64,000 nucleotides of DNA from assembly GCF_006494425.1 (NCBI RefSeq), contig NZ_VHIV01000007.1, positions 62,001 through 126,000 of the forward strand, read 5' to 3'. Shown here piece after piece: positions 51,334 to 60,304 of this stretch (its first letter is position 1; every line of letters starts with the position of its first letter). A program made the translations under genes and the position numbers. The notes below the pieces were generated by a model that worked only from the letters and a program-made list of their open reading frames with translations, searched no databases and had not been told where the DNA came from. This DNA is from Bacillus dicomae (lineage in GTDB: Bacteria > Bacillota > Bacilli > Bacillales > Bacillaceae_G).

Positions 51334-52998
51334 TTATGAAATGCGATAAACCCTTGTTTCATAAGGCTTTAACGTGATTGTAGTTATTTGTTCATGTTCC
51401 GCAACTTCATAGTTATTTAAAAGCAAACGTTTGCGTTCTAGTGCAAATGAACCCTCATTATATACTGCTTCCTCTTTTGAGATATTGCTAATTACAACGA
51501 TTTTTTCATCGTTTAATGTACGAGTATATGCATAAATTTGCGAATCATCTTCTAAAAGTAAATCGTACGTACCGTAATTCAGTACATCGTGCTCTTTTTT
51601 CAAGGCAATCATTTTCTTATAGAAATTGAAAATAGAGTTCTTTTCATTCTTTTGCTTTTCAACATTAATTTCTTTATAGTTTGGATTCATACCAAACCAA
51701 GGTGCACCTGTTGTGAAACCAGCATTCATCTCATCGTTCCATTGCATAGGTGTACGTGAATTATCGCGGCAAGAAGCCCATATAATTTCCATCATATCTT
51801 GATGTGATACGCCCTCCTCAATTTTCTCTCGATATAAATTTTTAATTGCTACATCATCATAATCTTCAATATTTGGGAATTGAACATTTGTCATCCCAAT
51901 TTCTTGTCCTTGATAAATAAAAGGTGTACCGTGCATAAAGAAATACATTGCTCCAAGAGCTGTTGCACTTTCACGCCAATATTGTTTATCATCTCCCCAA
52001 GTTGAAACAATACGTGGCTTATCGTGATTCTCAATATATAAAGCATTCCAGCCTTTATTCTCTAACCCTTTTTGCCATTTCGTTAATACCTTTTTCAATC
52101 CTACAACATCAAGATCTTTCTTCTTTTCTGCATCCCATAAGCTTAAATGTTCGAATTGGAATACCATATTGAACTTACCTTGCTCTTCTCCAACCCAAAG
52201 CTCAGCATCTTCAATCTTAACGCCATTCGCTTCACCAACAGTCATAATATCGTACTTAGAGAATGTATTTTCTTTTAACTCTTCTAATAAAGGTTGAATA
52301 CCATCCACATTCATATGTTTATCAAAAGATGGTACATACTTTAGTTCTTTTGGATTTGGCATATCTTTAAAGCCATCTTCTTTTTTAATATGGCTAATCG
52401 CATCCACACGGAAACCATCAATTCCTTTATCAAGCCACCAATTAACTGTATCGTATAACACTTCACGAACTTCTTTATTCTCCCAGTTTAAATCTGGTTG
52501 TTTACGCGAGAATAAGTGTAAATAATATTGTCCTGTTACTTCATCATATTCCCATGCCGAACCATTAAAAATACTTTCCCAGTTGTTTGGTTCCGCACCA
52601 TCTTTACCATCGTGCCAAATATACCAATCACGCTTCGGATTGTCTTTAGATGAACGAGACTCAATAAACCATGGATGTTCATCACTTGTATGATTAATAA
52701 CTAAATCAATAATAAGCTTCATATCACGTTTATGAACTTCATCTAGTAAAGCATCGAAGTCTTCCATCGTACCAAACTCATCCATGATATCTTGATAATC
52801 ACTAATGTCATAGCCATTATCATCATTAGGTGACTTATACATTGGACAAATCCAAATTACATCTATACCTAAATCTTTTAAATAATCCAGTTTTGCAATA
52901 ATACCTTGTAAATCCCCAATACCATCACCATTTGAATCCATAAAGCTACGTGGATAAATTTGATAAGCAACCGCTTCTTTCCACCATGTCTTATTCAT
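51334..52998 (-). CDS. malL: GH13 alpha-glucosidase
   Basis: Cytoplasmic enzyme releasing glucose from alpha-glucosides. The 554-residue GH13 protein has nucleophile Asp199 in GFRVDAISH, acid Glu256 in MTVGEANG, and the third Asp in ENHDKPR. QPDLNWEN is present. Position 200 is Ala; alpha-1,6-specific oligo-glucosidases have Val there (DVIN), and Ala is typical of alpha-1,4-active enzymes, which suggests maltose as a main substrate. The start at 52998 is preferred from AAAGGAG and gives the standard GH13 numbering. Its promoter has two operators and the gene has its own terminator. Confidence 0.93.
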   Translation of the reverse strand: MNKTWWKEAVAYQIYPRSFMDSNGDGIGDLQGIIAKLDYLKDLGIDVIWICPMYKSPNDDNGYDISDYQDIMDEFGTMEDFDALLDEVHKRDMKLIIDLVINHTSDEHPWFIESRSSKDNPKRDWYIWHDGKDGAEPNNWESIFNGSAWEYDEVTGQYYLHLFSRKQPDLNWENKEVREVLYDTVNWWLDKGIDGFRVDAISHIKKEDGFKDMPNPKELKYVPSFDKHMNVDGIQPLLEELKENTFSKYDIMTVGEANGVKIEDAELWVGEEQGKFNMVFQFEHLSLWDAEKKKDLDVVGLKKVLTKWQKGLENKGWNALYIENHDKPRIVSTWGDDKQYWRESATALGAMYFFMHGTPFIYQGQEIGMTNVQFPNIEDYDDVAIKNLYREKIEEGVSHQDMMEIIWASCRDNSRTPMQWNDEMNAGFTTGAPWFGMNPNYKEINVEKQKNEKNSIFNFYKKMIALKKEHDVLNYGTYDLLLEDDSQIYAYTRTLNDEKIVVISNISKEEAVYNEGSFALERKRLLLNNYEVAEHEQITTITLKPYETRVYRIS

Positions 52999-53033
52999 AT
53001 TCATTCTCTCCTTTTGCATTCCATCGGAATTTA

Positions 53034-53047
53034 TGCAAACGTTTTCG
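53034..53047. promoter_or_regulatory. LacI/CcpA-type operator downstream of the malL promoter
   Basis: TGCAAACGTTTTCG; on the minus strand CGAAAACGTTTGCA matches the cre consensus at 13 of 14 positions. It lies just after the predicted transcription start. Confidence 0.7.
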
Positions 53048-53054
53048 TAACACT

Positions 53055-53082
53055 ATCATAACAAAATATGAATAGTTTGCAA
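53055..53082 (-). promoter_or_regulatory. Promoter of malL
   Basis: On the minus strand -35 TTGCAA (53077-53082), 16-bp spacer, extended -10 TGT-TATGAT (53055-53060). Confidence 0.65.
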
Positions 53083-53091
53083 CTGTTTTCA
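53078..53091. promoter_or_regulatory. LacI-type operator over the malL -35
   Basis: Minus strand TGAAAACAGTTGCA, 12 of 14 cre positions, overlapping the -35 box. Confidence 0.5.
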
Positions 53092-53240
53092 TTGAACTCT
53101 ATGTAGATTCTTTATTCTTATGCTTTATTTATTTCTCACAAAAGCAAATCTCATTCCTCACCAGCTCTTGTCCATGCACGTTACATATGCTTTTCATATA
53201 TTAATAAAAAGCACTACTTATTTTAGAACGGAGTGATAAA

Positions 53241-54575
53241 TTGAAACAAACAAAATTAACAGGTCGTATCGTTGTTCCTTCAGACCCTGACTATGACATA
53301 GCCCGAATGAACTTAAATTTAAGTATTCCAAAACTCCCTTGTATTATTGTTTTTTGCCAAAATAAAAATGATGTATGTAACGCCTTAAAATGGGCACGCG
53401 AGCGTCATGTACCATTTCGCTTAAGAAGCGGACGTCATAGCTATGAAAATTTTTCTCTTTTAAATAGAGGACTGATTATTGATGTGAGTGAAATGCATCG
53501 CATTACTGTTCATACAGATAAATTAACAGCAACAATTGAAGCTGGTGCAAATCTTGGCACTGTTTATAAAGAGCTTTGGAATTATGGTGTGACAATACCA
53601 GCTGGTACAAGTGCAAGTGTTGGAATTGTTGGATTAACACTTGGCGGTGGCATCGGTATGCTTTCACGCTTATTTGGATTAACATGCGATCAATTAGTAG
53701 AAGTTGAAATGGTACAAGCGTGCGGTAAATTTGGAGCAAAAATCATTCGTGCAAACGAACATGAAAATCATAATTTGTTTTGGGCGTGCCGCGGTGGTGG
53801 TGGTGGAAACTTCGGAATTATTACTTCTTTAACTTTTCGATTGCATCCTATAAAAAATGTATCAATCTTCTCCATTACATGGGAATGGGAAGATTTTATT
53901 GCTGCTTTTCAAGCTTGGCAAAACTGGGCGCCTTATATAGACGAACGACTCACTTCATCCATTGAATTATTCGCAAAACAACAAAATAAAATTGAGGCAA
54001 AAGGTGAGTTTATTGGCTCTCCCTCTGAACTCCATTCCTTATTATCTCCCCTTCTTGAGACGGGTAACCCTTCTCTCTTTATAGATGAAGTTCCTTATAT
54101 AAAGGCTGTTGAATTTTTTAACAGTGGTAACATCCCTGAAAACTTCAAGCGCTCTGGTTCCTACGTATATAAACCTATCCCCCTTAAAGGCATTCAAATC
54201 ATGCAATATTTTCTTTCTCATGCTCCAAATAAAGATGCGAGTATTTGGCACCAATCTCTCGTAGGTGCTGTTGAAAATATTTCGCCGAATGAAACGGCTT
54301 ATTTTCATCGTAAAGCAATTATTGCTCAAGAATACATTACCTCTTGGAAATGCGATGATGAAGAAAATCGAAATATACGCTGGGTTAAAGATTTACGAGA
54401 AAGCTTAGATCCTTATACACTAGGTGACTATGTGAACTGGCCCGATATCGACATTAAAAATTGGCAAACTAGTTATTATGGCTCTAACTTTCACAGATTA
54501 CGTAAAGTAAAAACCATGTATGATCCTTGTGATGTTTTTCGTTTCCAACAAAGTATCCCACCATTTCATACGTAA
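53241..54575 (+). CDS. FAD-linked oxidase, berberine-bridge-enzyme family
   Basis: A 444-residue flavoprotein oxidase. The FAD-binding PCMH domain (about 30-205) has RLRSGRHSYENFS, whose His (about 67) is the usual site of covalent FAD attachment, then IEAGANLGTVYKELWNYGVT and PAGTSASVGIVGLTLGGGIG. The BBE C-terminal segment (NWQTSYYGSNFHRLRKVKTM followed by YDP) closes it. Family members oxidise sugars or secondary metabolites; B. subtilis relatives include CotQ/YvdP and YgaK. The start is TTG at 53241 behind GGAGTG. Substrate unknown; no operon partner. Confidence 0.88.
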   Translation: MKQTKLTGRIVVPSDPDYDIARMNLNLSIPKLPCIIVFCQNKNDVCNALKWARERHVPFRLRSGRHSYENFSLLNRGLIIDVSEMHRITVHTDKLTATIEAGANLGTVYKELWNYGVTIPAGTSASVGIVGLTLGGGIGMLSRLFGLTCDQLVEVEMVQACGKFGAKIIRANEHENHNLFWACRGGGGGNFGIITSLTFRLHPIKNVSIFSITWEWEDFIAAFQAWQNWAPYIDERLTSSIELFAKQQNKIEAKGEFIGSPSELHSLLSPLLETGNPSLFIDEVPYIKAVEFFNSGNIPENFKRSGSYVYKPIPLKGIQIMQYFLSHAPNKDASIWHQSLVGAVENISPNETAYFHRKAIIAQEYITSWKCDDEENRNIRWVKDLRESLDPYTLGDYVNWPDIDIKNWQTSYYGSNFHRLRKVKTMYDPCDVFRFQQSIPPFHT

Positions 54576-54576
54576 A

Positions 54577-54606
54577 AAAGGAAGAACAGAATGCTGTTCT
54601 TCCTTT
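54577..54606. terminator. Bidirectional terminator
   Basis: AAGGAAGAACAG-aatg-CTGTTCTTCCTT between convergent genes, with A and T flanks. Confidence 0.93.
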
Positions 54607-55899
54607 TTACATTGAAAATCGTTCAATTGTTTGTTTCAAGTCTGTTGCTTGTTTCTCTAGATCCTTTAATAATTGATCGATTGCTATCATATTTTTAGAT
54701 TGTCGCAACGTCACACGTGCTACTTCTTGTGAACCAGCTGACGTTTCTTCAGCAATTGCTGCTACGGCCTTTGTTTGTGCTCCTGTTTGATGAATGTGGC
54801 TCACTTGTTCATTCATATAACTACTAATTTGCTTCGTTGCATCGGCTACTTCCATAACACTTGATGACATTTCTTTTAAAATTAATTCCGTAGCTTCCCC
54901 ACGTTTCGCCTCTTCTTTCGCTATCTTCACTTGTTCTGTCATTTTCATTGCAACTTGTTTTACTTCCTCTTGCATATTCCTTAATAACTGCGATATGTTT
55001 CTTGCAGAATGATCACTTTCATCAGCAAGTTTCCGTACTTCTTCCGCAACAACCGCAAAGCCTCTTCCATGCTCTCCTGCACGAGCAGCCTCAATAGAAG
55101 CGTTTAGTGCTAATAAATTAGTTTGACTAGCAATCTCACTCACAACAGATACAATGTGTTCTACTTGTTTCATTCTTTCCTCTAACTTCTGTACATTTTG
55201 CATTGAATCTTCATTTTCTTTCGCCAATGTTTGAATACCTTGAATTAAAGACGTAAAGACACGAGTACTATGCCCTAAAGCTTGAACCATTTCTGAAGAC
55301 AACTCATCAGACTGTTTCGCTTTCTCTTCTACTTCACTTGCAATAGAAGTTGTTGTATCAACAGCAGAAACAATTGTCTGAATGGATGCCGCTGATTGCT
55401 CAGCGCCAGAAGAAATCTCTGCAAGTGTTTCAGAAACACCTTGTGCTTGTTTCGTTGCTTCGCCTGTTTGTTTTCTAATTTGCTGTACTTGATTGTTTGT
55501 ATACGAAAATGTTGTATCAATATTTTTTACCATGCCCCTTAAATTCCCTAGCATCATATTAAATGCAACACTTAAAGATTTAATTTCATCATCAGTCTTT
55601 GGTAATGGAACATCTTCACGAATATCTCCTTCAGCCGCTTTTCTCGCCGCCTCCTCTAACTTTCGAAGCGGTTTAATTAAAAATACCGCTGCTCCATATG
55701 CTAAAATTCCAGACCATACTACCCCTAATAACATAACGATAATATTATATGCAGTTTGACTTACATAACTTTGAAAATAATCATATATCACATAAATAAA
55801 AAATATACTTGTTGAATATGTAATTAAAGCTAAAACTGTAGTGAATAGCATAAGTTGTGTACGTAAGCCAAAGGAAAATGTCTTCCTTTCTTTTTCCAT
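54607..55899 (-). CDS. Methyl-accepting chemotaxis protein without extracellular sensor
   Basis: A 430-residue receptor: two membrane helices (about 15-35 and 45-75) joined by a loop of only about ten residues, a HAMP domain ([18 protein letters not shown]) and a signalling domain with the canonical tip [20 protein letters not shown] and [17 protein letters not shown]. With no periplasmic-type sensor it must sense within the membrane or cytoplasm (for example energy or pH), or receive signals from a partner. AAAGGGGG precedes the start. Single gene. Confidence 0.92.
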   Translation of the reverse strand: MEKERKTFSFGLRTQLMLFTTVLALITYSTSIFFIYVIYDYFQSYVSQTAYNIIVMLLGVVWSGILAYGAAVFLIKPLRKLEEAARKAAEGDIREDVPLPKTDDEIKSLSVAFNMMLGNLRGMVKNIDTTFSYTNNQVQQIRKQTGEATKQAQGVSETLAEISSGAEQSAASIQTIVSAVDTTTSIASEVEEKAKQSDELSSEMVQALGHSTRVFTSLIQGIQTLAKENEDSMQNVQKLEERMKQVEHIVSVVSEIASQTNLLALNASIEAARAGEHGRGFAVVAEEVRKLADESDHSARNISQLLRNMQEEVKQVAMKMTEQVKIAKEEAKRGEATELILKEMSSSVMEVADATKQISSYMNEQVSHIHQTGAQTKAVAAIAEETSAGSQEVARVTLRQSKNMIAIDQLLKDLEKQATDLKQTIERFSM

Positions 55900-56109
55900 C
55901 TCTTCTTTCCCCCTTTTTATAAGTAATATAAGTACTACCTATATATTATTATCCATATTTTCGTCATAGAAGGATATAGGGATTTTAAAAAATTATTATT
56001 TCCTTTCATATCAAATCCACAAAAAAAATAAAGGATTCTGACAATTTGTGACTAATAACAGAAATAAGGGGCAACATTTGTAAAATATATTTTTGACTGG
56101 GGGTTTTGT

Positions 56110-56832
56110 ATGATTCAGGTTCGAAATCTAGTAAAATCATTCGGCTCACTTGATGTTTTAAAAGGAATTGATTTAGAAGTAAACGAAAAAGAAGTTGTTG
56201 TTTTAATTGGTGCCAGTGGTTCCGGTAAAAGTACATTACTTCGCTGTCTTAACTTTTTAGAAATGTACGATGAAGGTGAAATTCACTTACAAGGTGAAAG
56301 AATTGATCCAAAGCATTCAAATTTAAACAAAGTCCGTGAAAACGTCGGTATGGTTTTTCAGCACTTTAACCTCTTTCCCCATATGACCTCACTAGAAAAC
56401 ATCATAGAAGCACCTATTCATGTAAAGAAATTAGAAGCAGCAAATGCAAAGGAGATTGGAAATCAGCTTTTGCAAAAAGTTGGCCTACAAGATAAAGCAG
56501 ATGTAACTCCCCACCTCCTGTCAGGTGGCCAAAAACAGCGCATTGCCATTGCACGAGCCCTTGCTATGAATCCTAAAATTATGCTGTTTGATGAACCTAC
56601 CTCAGCCTTAGACCCTGAACTTGTTGGAGAAGTATTACAAGTTATGAAAGAACTTGCTGAAGAAGGAATGACCATGGTTATTGTTACTCATGAAATGAAT
56701 TTCGCAAGAGATGTAGCTGATCGTGTCATTTTTATGGATGATGGAAAAATTGTAGAGGACGCTCCACCAGCGCAATTCTTTTCAGCCCCATCACATGAAC
56801 GAGCAAAACAATTTTTACGCAACGTTTTATAA
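56110..56832 (+). CDS. Polar amino-acid ABC transporter ATPase
   Basis: A 240-residue ATP-binding subunit: Walker [10 protein letters not shown] (about 36-44), Q-loop [13 protein letters not shown], signature [15 protein letters not shown], Walker [20 protein letters not shown] and [14 protein letters not shown]. The [13 protein letters not shown] segment is typical for the glutamine/cystine/arginine (GlnQ/TcyC) family. It is first in the order ATPase, binding protein, permease. GGGGG precedes the ATG. Cystine or glutamine are the most common substrates; no riboswitch or known operator was seen to decide. Confidence 0.9.
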   Translation: MIQVRNLVKSFGSLDVLKGIDLEVNEKEVVVLIGASGSGKSTLLRCLNFLEMYDEGEIHLQGERIDPKHSNLNKVRENVGMVFQHFNLFPHMTSLENIIEAPIHVKKLEAANAKEIGNQLLQKVGLQDKADVTPHLLSGGQKQRIAIARALAMNPKIMLFDEPTSALDPELVGEVLQVMKELAEEGMTMVIVTHEMNFARDVADRVIFMDDGKIVEDAPPAQFFSAPSHERAKQFLRNVL

Positions 56833-56954
56833 TGTAACTTCTGTTTCAAACGAAAAAGAAATACATTCATACGGTGCACAACTAATCATCTAAATAAGAT
56901 ATCTTAATAACATACTTAAAACCACCCGTATGATCAATATATAGGAGGGGTTTT

Positions 56955-57749
56955 ATGAAAAGAAAATTATTAACCATTGTTGCAAGTATTACGTTATGTA
57001 CATCCTTCATATTAGGAGCCTGTAGTAAGGAAAGCTCTACTACTTCTTCAAATGGTGAAAAAGAATTTCGTTATGCGATGAGCGGCTTATATAAACCTTT
57101 TAATTATAAAGAAAATGACGGAAAGCTTGCCGGTTTTGATGTAGAAATAGGTGAGGCACTTGCGAAAAAAATGAATATGAAGCCTACCCCTATTACGAAC
57201 CCTTGGGAAACATTAATTCAAGGTCTGCAATCGAAAAAATATGATGTGATATTAGGAAGTATGGCTATTACAGAAGAACGATTAAAAGCCGTAAGTTTCT
57301 CAAATCCATATTACCGCTCTGGTGCACAAATTTTTGTGGCTAAAAAGAACACATCTATCTCTTCTCCAGAAGATTTGAAAGGTAAGAAAATTGGTGTTGT
57401 AAAAGCTAGTACCTTTAAAGACCTTGTTGCAAAACATACAGATCAAATTACAGAATATGATAGCGATATTACTGCACTTATGGATTTAGAGCCTGGACGT
57501 ATTGATGCAGTAATTACAGATCAAATGGTTGGTTTACGCATGATCAAAGAAGGTAAATCAAATATAAAAGAAGCTGGAAAACCATTAAACCTTGATGAAA
57601 TGGGAATTGCTATTCGTAAAGATGATAAAGAAATGGTTGAGAAAGTAAATAAAGCTTTAGATGAAATCATTAAAGATGGTACGTATGAAAAGATCAGTAA
57701 AAAATGGTTTGGGCGTAATATTCTTGGTGAAGAGGAAAAAACAAAGTAA
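56955..57749 (+). CDS. Polar amino-acid ABC transporter binding lipoprotein
   Basis: A 264-residue lipoprotein with lipobox LGAC (Cys23). It is a type 3 solute-binding protein: FRYAMSGLYKPFNYKENDGK, LAGFDVEIGEALAKKMNMKP, then GLQSKKYDVILGSMAITEER, VSFSNPYYRSGAQ and DLKGKKIGVVKAST. The acidic pocket residue seen in glutamine and cystine binders (GFDVE) is present. It lies 122 bases after the ATPase gene and 142 bases before the permease, the last gap being filled by a bcr1-like repeat. Confidence 0.9.
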   Translation: MKRKLLTIVASITLCTSFILGACSKESSTTSSNGEKEFRYAMSGLYKPFNYKENDGKLAGFDVEIGEALAKKMNMKPTPITNPWETLIQGLQSKKYDVILGSMAITEERLKAVSFSNPYYRSGAQIFVAKKNTSISSPEDLKGKKIGVVKASTFKDLVAKHTDQITEYDSDITALMDLEPGRIDAVITDQMVGLRMIKEGKSNIKEAGKPLNLDEMGIAIRKDDKEMVEKVNKALDEIIKDGTYEKISKKWFGRNILGEEEKTK

Positions 57750-57785
57750 ATTAACTAGTCACATGTTTCATGAATTATGCCCCAC

Positions 57786-57860
57786 TTTTTATCCCACTAT
57801 TTATGGGCAGTAAAACTCCCAATTGGTGCGGGTTAATATCAGTGGGGTATTTCATTCCCT
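57786..57860 (+). repeat. bcr1-like repeat inside the amino-acid transporter operon
   Basis: TTTTTATCCCACTATTTATG, then GGCAGTAAAACTCCC, then ATTGGTGCGGGTTAATATCA and GTGGGG. It parallels the beginning and the third quarter of the element at 11129-11284, with about 50 middle bases missing and a degenerate end. Confidence 0.6.
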
Positions 57861-57891
57861 ACCAAAATCCATACAATATGAGGTGACACAT

Positions 57892-58584
57892 ATGTTTGAA
57901 ATTTTTATGTCTACTTATCCCACACTCTTAAAGGCTACTATTGTCACATTACAATTAACACTAACATCCCTATTACTCGGTTCACTAATTGGATTACTAT
58001 TCGCTTTTTTTCGAATCTCTAACAATAAAGTTTTAAATAGTATTGCTCACGTATACATCGCTATTATTCGTGGTACACCTTTAATTGTTCAAATCGCCAT
58101 TCTCTATTTTGGGATTACATCCGTTGTTGTTTTCACCCCTTTTTGGGCAGGAGCAATTGCTTTAGCAATCCATAACGGTGCATATATTACTGAAATTTTC
58201 CGAGGGTCCATTCAATCTGTCGATCGTGGACAAATGGAAGCTGCTCGCTCTCTAGGTATGCCGTATCCTTTAGCAATGCGCCGTATCGTATTACCGCAAG
58301 CATTTCGTCAATCTCTTCCTCCTTTAGGAAATCAGTTTATTATTGGATTAAAGGACTCTTCTCTCGTTGCATATGTAGGATTGTCCGAATTATGGGGGTC
58401 AGGTTTATCAATTGCTGCAAGTAACTTCCAACAATTAGATACATACATGATCGTTGGTTTATATTACCTCGTACTTGTTCTTCTATTTACTTATTTTGTT
58501 AACCTTTTAGAAAAACGACTACAACGAAAAGAAACAAATTCAGTTCAAGTTAGTGCAAAGAATAAAAAAGAAGTCTCTTTATAA
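57892..58584 (+). CDS. Polar amino-acid ABC transporter permease
   Basis: A 230-residue membrane protein with five hydrophobic segments and the HisMQ-type loop EAARSLGMPYPLAMRRIVLP. IRGTPLIVQIAILYFG and the ending helices are typical. The start at 57892 (MFEIFMSTYP) is set by GAGGTGA upstream; the frame is open to 57823, but those extra codons are derived from the bcr1-like repeat. It completes the three-gene importer with the ATPase and lipoprotein. Confidence 0.9.
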   Translation: MFEIFMSTYPTLLKATIVTLQLTLTSLLLGSLIGLLFAFFRISNNKVLNSIAHVYIAIIRGTPLIVQIAILYFGITSVVVFTPFWAGAIALAIHNGAYITEIFRGSIQSVDRGQMEAARSLGMPYPLAMRRIVLPQAFRQSLPPLGNQFIIGLKDSSLVAYVGLSELWGSGLSIAASNFQQLDTYMIVGLYYLVLVLLFTYFVNLLEKRLQRKETNSVQVSAKNKKEVSL

Positions 58585-58585
58585 G

Positions 58586-58615
58586 AAAAAGCAAGCCAGA
58601 GATGGCTTGCTTTTT
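58586..58615. terminator. Bidirectional terminator
   Basis: AAAAAGCAAGCC-agagat-GGCTTGCTTTTT between the permease and desaturase genes. Confidence 0.93.
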
Positions 58616-58637
58616 CACTGCAAAAATATATTAATTT

Positions 58638-59723
58638 TTATTGATTTACTTTTTTAATACTCTCTTCTTCCTCTATATGTTCCTCACGATATGAAATATT
58701 ATGAGGATCTAGCCCATTTCCTAAAGAACCATAGAAATGCTCTCTATGCGGATCCACTAATTCACTTCCTTGATAATACACACGTGGTGTATTCCATAGC
58801 GCTGCCAAAGCTTTTGTCATCGGCATCTCATGATAGCGTTCCGGCCACATTTCTTTAATTTTCTCTTTTACTAATGGATAGTATTTAGAGCTCATAGCAG
58901 GGAACAAATGGTGTTCTGTATGATATGAGAAATTGAAATGTAAAACGTCTACCCAGCGCGGCACTGTTACTGATAAACAGTTTGCTAACGGATCATTTAC
59001 TGGAACAATTGGATTTAAGCGGTGATTTGTTGCGATATATGCCATTACAATAAAGTTAGCAATTAACAATGGAATCACATATGCAAATAACCATTTTCCA
59101 GGTCCCATAATAAACAATAAACTAATCCAAACAGTCCAAGGCAAAAGAAGTTGAAGCCATACAGATTTTTGATTGGATGACTTAAACTCTTTTATAAAAT
59201 GAAAGAACATTCGAGTCGAATGCAATGTAAACTGAATTGTTAGTGATAGAAAACTAAAGAATGAACGTACATGAAGAGGCATGCGATATACCCAGCTCAA
59301 AAACTTACTCTTTTTAAGCTTCTCAAGTGTAGGCCATGCATCTGGATCATTCTCTTCATGTTGTGTATGAACGTGATGCGTTGCATTATGCCACTTTCTC
59401 CAAAGTTTAGGACCTGTTGATAGTGGCATAAATGCAATCGCTCCTAAGAAATCACGCAGCCATGCCTTTCTTACAACAGTTCCATGTAAAATTTCATGCC
59501 CTAAAAACCCAAGTGAAGCAAAACATAATCCAAGAACAATCGCAATTCCTAGATTCGCCCACACATTCAATTCAAATACACCAATTGATATTAACCCCGC
59601 CAATGCCACAAGCAAATAAGCCAGTCCACCAAACAGACGAGTAGGAACTGGTTTAAATGCCTTTTTCGGCAAATGTGGTGATACACGTGCTGCATACCAC
59701 CCAAACGTATGAAGCTCCTTCAT
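58638..59723 (-). CDS. Membrane fatty acid desaturase
   Basis: A 361-residue di-iron enzyme that puts double bonds into acyl chains of membrane lipids. The three histidine boxes are GHEILH (about 76-81), WHNATHH (about 111-117) and YHTEHHLFP (about 267-275), with four to six membrane segments between them. The length and the first-box form fit acyl-lipid desaturases of Bacillus (Des/DesA type). It needs ferredoxin or flavodoxin as electron donor, none of which is nearby. The start follows AAAGGGG. No DesK/DesR genes adjoin. Confidence 0.92.
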   Translation of the reverse strand: MKELHTFGWYAARVSPHLPKKAFKPVPTRLFGGLAYLLVALAGLISIGVFELNVWANLGIAIVLGLCFASLGFLGHEILHGTVVRKAWLRDFLGAIAFMPLSTGPKLWRKWHNATHHVHTQHEENDPDAWPTLEKLKKSKFLSWVYRMPLHVRSFFSFLSLTIQFTLHSTRMFFHFIKEFKSSNQKSVWLQLLLPWTVWISLLFIMGPGKWLFAYVIPLLIANFIVMAYIATNHRLNPIVPVNDPLANCLSVTVPRWVDVLHFNFSYHTEHHLFPAMSSKYYPLVKEKIKEMWPERYHEMPMTKALAALWNTPRVYYQGSELVDPHREHFYGSLGNGLDPHNISYREEHIEEEESIKKVNQ

Positions 59724-60304
59724 CCTTTTGCCCCTTTCTTATGCCGCGCCTTGCGCAACTTACATATATCAATTCTTGCTTCCAGATTGATTTTACTAGG
59801 TGATTAAAAAAGCCTCTATTATAAGGAAAATATACTCACTCTATCGTCACTTATTTTTCGCTTTTATTATCAATGAAAAACATTTCTCTTTTTACTCTCT
59901 ATCAACCTTTCCACATGATAAATCATATCAATAGAATTTCCACATTGTCAATAACTTTTATGACCTAGTAATAAAAGTTGGTTATATTTTTATAATTATA
60001 CTTTATTTCACTAAAGAAAAAACATAGATTTTATAAGGTTTCATCCATTATGCATATACGTACTTTAATATGCTATAGACTCTATCTTATTCAAGAACTC
60101 TCTGTGTAAACAACAAATACACTCATCTAAATCTAGTTTTACACAACTCCTACCTCTTCATACCGACAACACCTAATAATTATATTAAGATAATTTCATC
60201 TTTCTTTTAAATAAAAATAGCCTCCCTCTAAAACAGCACACATGAATTTCATATAATATGGAAATATTAAAAGGAAAATTGTTCTAAATCAGGAGGTTTC
60301 CTTA
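59724..60304. other. 580-bp AT-rich intergenic region between divergent genes
   Basis: It must hold the promoters of the desaturase (minus) and the Rieske oxidoreductase (plus). A TATAAT at 60255-60260 with a poor -35 is the best plus-strand -10. No open frame with a binding site, no terminator and no known riboswitch were seen. Confidence 0.5.

Noticed and set aside
57823-57891. N-terminal extension of the permease
   Set aside because: The codons come from the bcr1-like repeat; GAGGTGA marks the ATG at 57892.
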